A stretch of 64,000 nucleotides of DNA from Pomphorhynchus laevis. Taxonomy: Eukaryota; Acanthocephala; Palaeacanthocephala; Echinorhynchida; Pomphorhynchidae. The notes beneath the pieces were generated by a model. It searched no databases and had not been told where the DNA came from. It was given only the letters and a program-made list of their open reading frames with translations. Below, piece after piece: positions 58,765-64,000 of this stretch (within the stretch, counting starts at the first letter, position 1; each line of letters opens with the position of its first letter). The translations under genes and the position numbers were made by a program. The DNA lies in NCBI GenBank assembly GCA_012934845.2, contig WNNJ02000678.1:62001-126000 (forward strand). Direction: 5' to 3'.

Positions 58765-59030
58765 AGTTATGGCCGGTCCCAAGTCCGCGCTGAGGAAGGA
58801 AGGAGGGTTGGCGATAGACTTCGTGACAAGCCAGTATTAAAACAAAACCGCCGCATTAACAGTATGAAATGGTGTCTTGATGAATTTCGCGAAAGGCGAC
58901 TACAGCCTTTACGGCCGCGTTCTTCGAGCAAGCGAACATCAACCATTAATAAGGCCCATCAGTGTGACAGTGGAAAAAGCGGGCTCGGTAACGAAACGGA
59001 ACAAACGCTGAAGAAAAAGAAGAAGTTATA
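58765..59030 (+). mobile_element. GC-rich fragment resembling a non-LTR element 5' leader
   Basis: ggccggtcccaagtccgcg ... gaggaaggaaggagggttgg resembles a leader motif common in RTE-like non-LTR elements of invertebrates (recalled pattern, not searched). It ends in a Lys-rich gaagaaaaagaagaag run. Confidence 0.4.
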
Positions 59031-59799
59031 GTATAAAATTAATCATCACATATTTTATACTCATACAATTCGTAATACAAATGCACATTTAATTTTTATC
59101 TGTTAATTAATTGATCGCTGTTAATTTCTATTATTTGCACTAGTCGGTTAGCTTAGCAAATGTGATAGTAAAATAAGCGCAAATGACTTCCTGTCACTAT
59201 AAAATGCTTAATGCTTCGAAAATATTTTATCTAAACCGGGATAAATTTTAATGATAGCAATACTTGAAATTCTGGACAAAAATTTATTGAAAACTAGAAA
59301 CTGTAGTTCTTGAATTCCGTGGTAGGTTGTCTTTGAAGAGGCATTAAATATTCATTTAATATTAATACTGTATTAACAATTCAATAGGTTCTCATAGTGT
59401 CTAGCTGAGGCTAACAAAATGTGCGGTTTTCTGCAGCCAATAGTGTGTCTCGTCAATGATGTCAAAATAACCAAAAATTCCAAAGCATTAAACAACACTT
59501 TGCGACAGAAATAGAATTCAATTTTAGCAGGAACTGGTGATGTTTATTAGTAAACTTGATCAGCTTTATGAATGTACATAAAAAATTGTGTGTTCTATCT
59601 ATTTTTAGATGTTCATTTTGATATTTGGCAATTAATTATTTGGTTTATAATACAGTAATATTAGTGAATTTATATTCTATTAAAGTTAGTGATAATAATT
59701 AAAACAACTAAGTCATATCAAAACAGTTAAAAATTACATTTAAAATTATATTATGGAATAATTTCTGAATTGCTAATAAATTTAAAAAATGAATAAATG

Positions 59800-60480
59800 A
59801 ATTTAAACTCTTAAGTGGCAAATTTTTATGGGTGGATAATAAATAATATACTTTGCATTAGAATAAGATACTAGATAGTTATTTCAGAGGAAATACATCA
59901 TTAGCATGTATTTGGCCCCGCTGCTATGTTGGGTAGAGGAGTTAGGAGCCGAAACCTGATAGCATAGCAGTTCCTCCTGATGACCTCTAATTCTTATTCT
60001 GATACAACGTCTGTTATTTATTAGTCAATTCATAAAAATGACGTTTATTTTAAATTTTATTTTAAATTTTATTTTTTAACTTGATTTAAATTATAAAAAA
60101 TCTAAAAACAATTATTAATTTTATTATTTAATTATTAAATTTTGATTTAGCATTATTATGTTTTGTTTATCTTATAATTATATAACAATACGTAGACTCA
60201 GTTAGCTGATTTAATTTATAATAATATTAATATTATTTATTATTATTTATTTATTAATTCAAAATTACTTGATTTATTCAAATATTAAATAACGCATTCA
60301 AATATACCTAAATATTTAATTTCAAAATATTTAATTTTATTTTAACTTGATTAAAATTATAGAAAATCAAAAAACAATTATTTATTTTATTATTTAATTA
60401 TTAAATTTTGATTTAGCATTATTATGTTTTGTTTATTTTATAATTATATTAAATACGTAGACTCAGTTTGCTGATTTGAT
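59800..60480 (+). mobile_element. P2 terminal repeats: one intact copy and a second partial one
   Basis: 59875-60215 matches the copy at 39890-40233 almost throughout, preceded by the RT-tail segment from 59800; 60290-60480 repeats the AT half ending acgtagactcag. A last piece lies at 60900-60952. Confidence 0.8.
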
Positions 60481-61379
60481 TTATATAAAAATAAAATTCA
60501 AAATAATTCTTTGCTTTTTAATAAAAAACTGAAATCTGATAACATGATAACACCGTATAATATTTATTAGCTAATTCATAAAAAATGATTTTAATTTTAA
60601 ATTCTATAGTTACACAAATATAAATTGTATAAAATCTTATATTATTATTTATTATATATAATTGTTTACATTCATTTTTAATTTATAATGTAAAATACAT
60701 AGACTTCACATAGCTTATCTTATTTATTCTATTTTTTGGAAATGAGCTTAGTTTTTATATTTACCGAACTACAACTGATTATCTCGATAATTTTTTAAAG
60801 TTTTAATTAAAGGCCATTAATTCCATATTTTATGCAAATCTTAGTATATATCAGTGTGGATAGTTGTTTATTATGTTTCATAATCAGTGTAGATTATGTT
60901 TTGTTTATTTTATAATTATATTAAATACGTAGACTCAGTTAGCTGATTTGATGTTAATAAAATGAATATAATGTGATATTAATAAAAATTTCCACAATAT
61001 TTTCCTGTAGAAATAGCATAGTACATGAAACTCGTACTTAGAATTATATAATTAAATATTTCCTCTGATAAATTCCGTTGGAATTAAGAGTTATTTTTAT
61101 AACATTTAAACCACAAAATGCTGAATTATAAATTAAATTGAATTTCAATTTAAATAATTTTAAGAATTTATTTTTAATTAATTATCGTTCAGTGATAACA
61201 AATCACTGAACGAAAATAATGTGAAGAGAATTTATTATATTATTGAATGATATAATATAAAATTATATATTATTATAATTATTATATAATTTAATTATAA
61301 TAATTTTTTATTAAATAAATATTTTTATTTAATAATTCTAAATATAGTTCATATAAAACAAAAAGTTGATTTAGATATA

Positions 61380-61620
61380 CGATCGGAAAGATTCAGATTG
61401 AGCACAGGGCTAAGATTGGGGGTGAAAAGGCCCAGCAAACACTTTATCACTCTGGTCTGGACGCTCACGTGTCGAACGATGTCCCCGAATGCACATTGAC
61501 GCTGCTTGACATAGTGAAAACCCTATTACTCGTTTCAGGCGACATACACAATGAGCGTATGTTTTGTATGTGAGTTCATCGATTGCAGTCTAGCGATTTG
61601 TTGAGTCACTAGTTTAATAA
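61380..61620. other. GC-rich island, unassigned
   Basis: About 60 open codons on the plus strand (IEHRAKIGGEKAQQTLYH, SGLDAHVSNDVPECTLTL, SGDIHNERMFCM, stop). Foreign composition; probably a retroelement leader or remnant. Confidence 0.3.
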
Positions 61621-64000
61621 TCATTATAATATATTATTAATTATAATTTATTGTATATTTATTTATAAATATATCTCAAATGATATCATTCCGCGTGAAT
61701 TTTTGTAATAATATAAGCCCGACGCGAAATAAAAACGAATACAGTAATAGACTGTCTATTACTGTTTTCGTTTTTCAATCACGTCGGCCCATTATGATTA
61801 TATTAATTTATATATTTATATAATTATCAATTATGTAATTATAAGCATTTACATCAATATTTTTAATAGAAAATAAAACTCTAATCACAGGTATTTATAA
61901 AAAATAACAATTAACAAATTGTTTTAAAAACAAAGAAAGTAACTTGTGATCGTAAAAAATTATTTGGTCTCTCTATTACAGAAGTTACCCTGATAAAGAA
62001 TAAACAAATCAAATGAACATTGCTAATTAGGCACCTAATTATGTTTCTGTAAGCTGTATTTGTAATTTCGGATCTAAATAACTTTTGTTTAAATTTCGGA
62101 TTAAAAGTTGTTTTTAAGCGTCAATCTAAACAACTTCAAGCATAAATAACTATGAAATATTGTTATATAAAATCAAATAGAGTATTCCAATCGATGTAGA
62201 TTTAGAACAATATAGCAAATTATGTTTAAATAAAAAACTGTAAAATTATAACAAATGTCACAGTTTACAGTAGATTCGAAAAGAGAGCTTTTCAGGCATG
62301 AATTAAATTAACAATATATTTTAATTTTGGCATATCCTGTCTATACATCATTTCATGCAATTCATGTTGAAAAACGCTAAATAACTTTTAATTGAAAAGT
62401 CGAAAACAATTATAACAGAACAGTATGAAGACCAAGAAGAAAATGAAAATTATAATCAAATTACAATTTGCAGTCAACGAAGAAAAACATGTAAATTTAA
62501 TTAATAACTACAAATTTGAAATTTGTGTAATGGTGAGAACTCGGTTTTACTACTTAATTAGATTACAAGTTCTCTAAATACATTGGGGTGGGTATGAAAG
62601 CACCTGTCAATTCTAGCGATGCATTCTCTATCTTATTCTCTATTGTACGTACTTGTCAAATGTACTATAGCAATAACACTAGGGTGATTTCTATTGGTGT
62701 ACAGCGCACACTGAGAATGTACATTAGGCAAGTTGTACTGCTAAATATATTGTATGTACAAAGAGATTAACCTTTGATAAAGTGATCCCAGAGTGTACTT
62801 TATGACAACATTATATACTTTTCTAATCTTGATGTGATCGAGTCATTGTTGTTACTGCCTGTGCATCGAGTTATCAATAGCACGTGAACACGCAAAATTG
62901 CAGAAGATAAATGTACCTAAAGTAAGCATTATATCCCTCAATATCAGTCCATGATTTTGCGCTAATGAGTTACTATGAGCGGATAATAATCTTACATAAG
63001 ACATTCACTTTGGAATTTACTTTTAATAGAGACTTTAAGAAAGCAATGGTCGCCAATAAATATTTACTATTGGAAAGCAAAGTTTGTCGTCAATTACGAC
63101 ATTTTAATACTTCAAATTTTAATGTTTTAAATGCCCATGACATTCGTGTTATAAAGAACAAACAAATATACCTAAGTTTTTTAAATTATGATATTTTATG
63201 ATAAAATATCATAAATTATAAAATATATTATAAAAAGATATATTAAAATACATCATTAAATAAATTAAAATGTAACATTAAATATAATATTTAAACCGAA
63301 GTAAATTAGAAAATAATTGGTTTAAAAAATATTAATTATTAAAAAACTTCAACTAACTTTTTAGACGACACATCATTTTAACGTGAATATAGCTGTAATT
63401 ATAACAATGAGGATCTATTAAATTATTTAAATGATAAAAAACTAACTTTTTTATTATTAAAAAAGTAAAAATAAATTATAAATTATATAAATTATAATAA
63501 AATTTCACAAATTATAAAATACATTATAAATATATACAAAATATATAAAATGTAACATAAAATATATTATTTAAACCGAACTAAATTAGAAAATAATTTG
63601 TTTTAAATACATTAATTATTAAAAAACTTCAACTAACTTTTTTATTATTAAATATAAACTAAAAATTATCATTATTTTTTTAAATTAAGTTACATATTTG
63701 TTATTTCCTCTGATTGTATATTATTTATACGACGAAATGGTATGTGCAGTTACATGAATAACTAAAAAGACAATAAGTATCATGATACATGAGCTTAATA
63801 TCATTCAATGAAGACGTTATATTCCAAGATTCGTTCTGATATTTAGGTCGTAATTTATTAGTAACGATTAAGATAACGATCAAATACGCAGTCGTTGTTT
63901 GACCACTTGTGCATTTTTCAGATTCGTTCTAAGATTATAAGTAATGAACTTATCAATTTGTAGATTGAATAAGTCTGAACCGAAGATTTCATGACATTCT
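61621..64000. other. AT-rich DNA, no gene recognised
   Basis: Short open frames at 62588-62770 and 62965-63201 on the plus strand have no family signature or clear splice context. Repeated AT blocks at 63.3-63.66 kb (tattaaaaaacttcaactaa twice, about 300 bp apart). Confidence 0.4.

Overview
The window is nuclear DNA of an AT-rich metazoan with compact genes. Two conserved animal genes are recognisable only exon by exon: a RalGPS-type Ral guanine-nucleotide exchange factor on the + strand (about 29.0-41.0 kb, perhaps ending at 46.25 kb) and, converging on it, a COE/EBF/Collier transcription factor on the - strand (five exons, 47.5-50.0 kb). Splice sites are GT-AG, phases agree across every junction called, and many introns are only 47-66 nt. 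The phylum cannot be settled from this sequence; small-intron invertebrates fit best.

Left third (1-31 kb): a graveyard of non-LTR retrotransposons. At least five LINE families are present: E, with a zinc-knuckle ORF1 (1-1.6 kb - and 10.9-14.8 kb +); A, an L2/CR1-like family with seven 5'-truncated copies sharing one 3' end; B, an A relative with ORF1 and endonuclease; and C and D, of Jockey/CR1-group type, with a tail of a further one (F). All are decayed and several are nested: A in B, A in E, A in a Penelope element. A Merlin DNA transposon with arms of about 0.62-0.65 kb sits at 5.0-7.3 kb. Slivers of host-like exons survive between them (4.8 kb, 16.0-16.5 kb, 24.0 kb).

Middle (27-46 kb): RalGPS introns 1 and 9 and the 3' side of the gene are loaded with Penelope-like elements. 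One is of canonical Penelope type with a GIY-YIG endonuclease. The other family, P2, has a terminal repeat of about 345 bp. Two P2 copies form a long inverted repeat inside intron 9, and about eleven decayed P2 terminal repeats form a same-strand array at 41.4-45.8 kb. The terminal repeat carries a pseudoknot-capable core with hammerhead-ribozyme boxes (GUC/GUA, CTGATGA, GAAA) in an unusual linear order, and some paired segments show compensatory changes between copies. This is the most interesting signal in the window.

Right third (47-64 kb): COE exons, long AT-rich intronic or intergenic DNA, minisatellites, fold-back elements, more P2 fragments, and several GC-rich islands that look like inserted foreign DNA.
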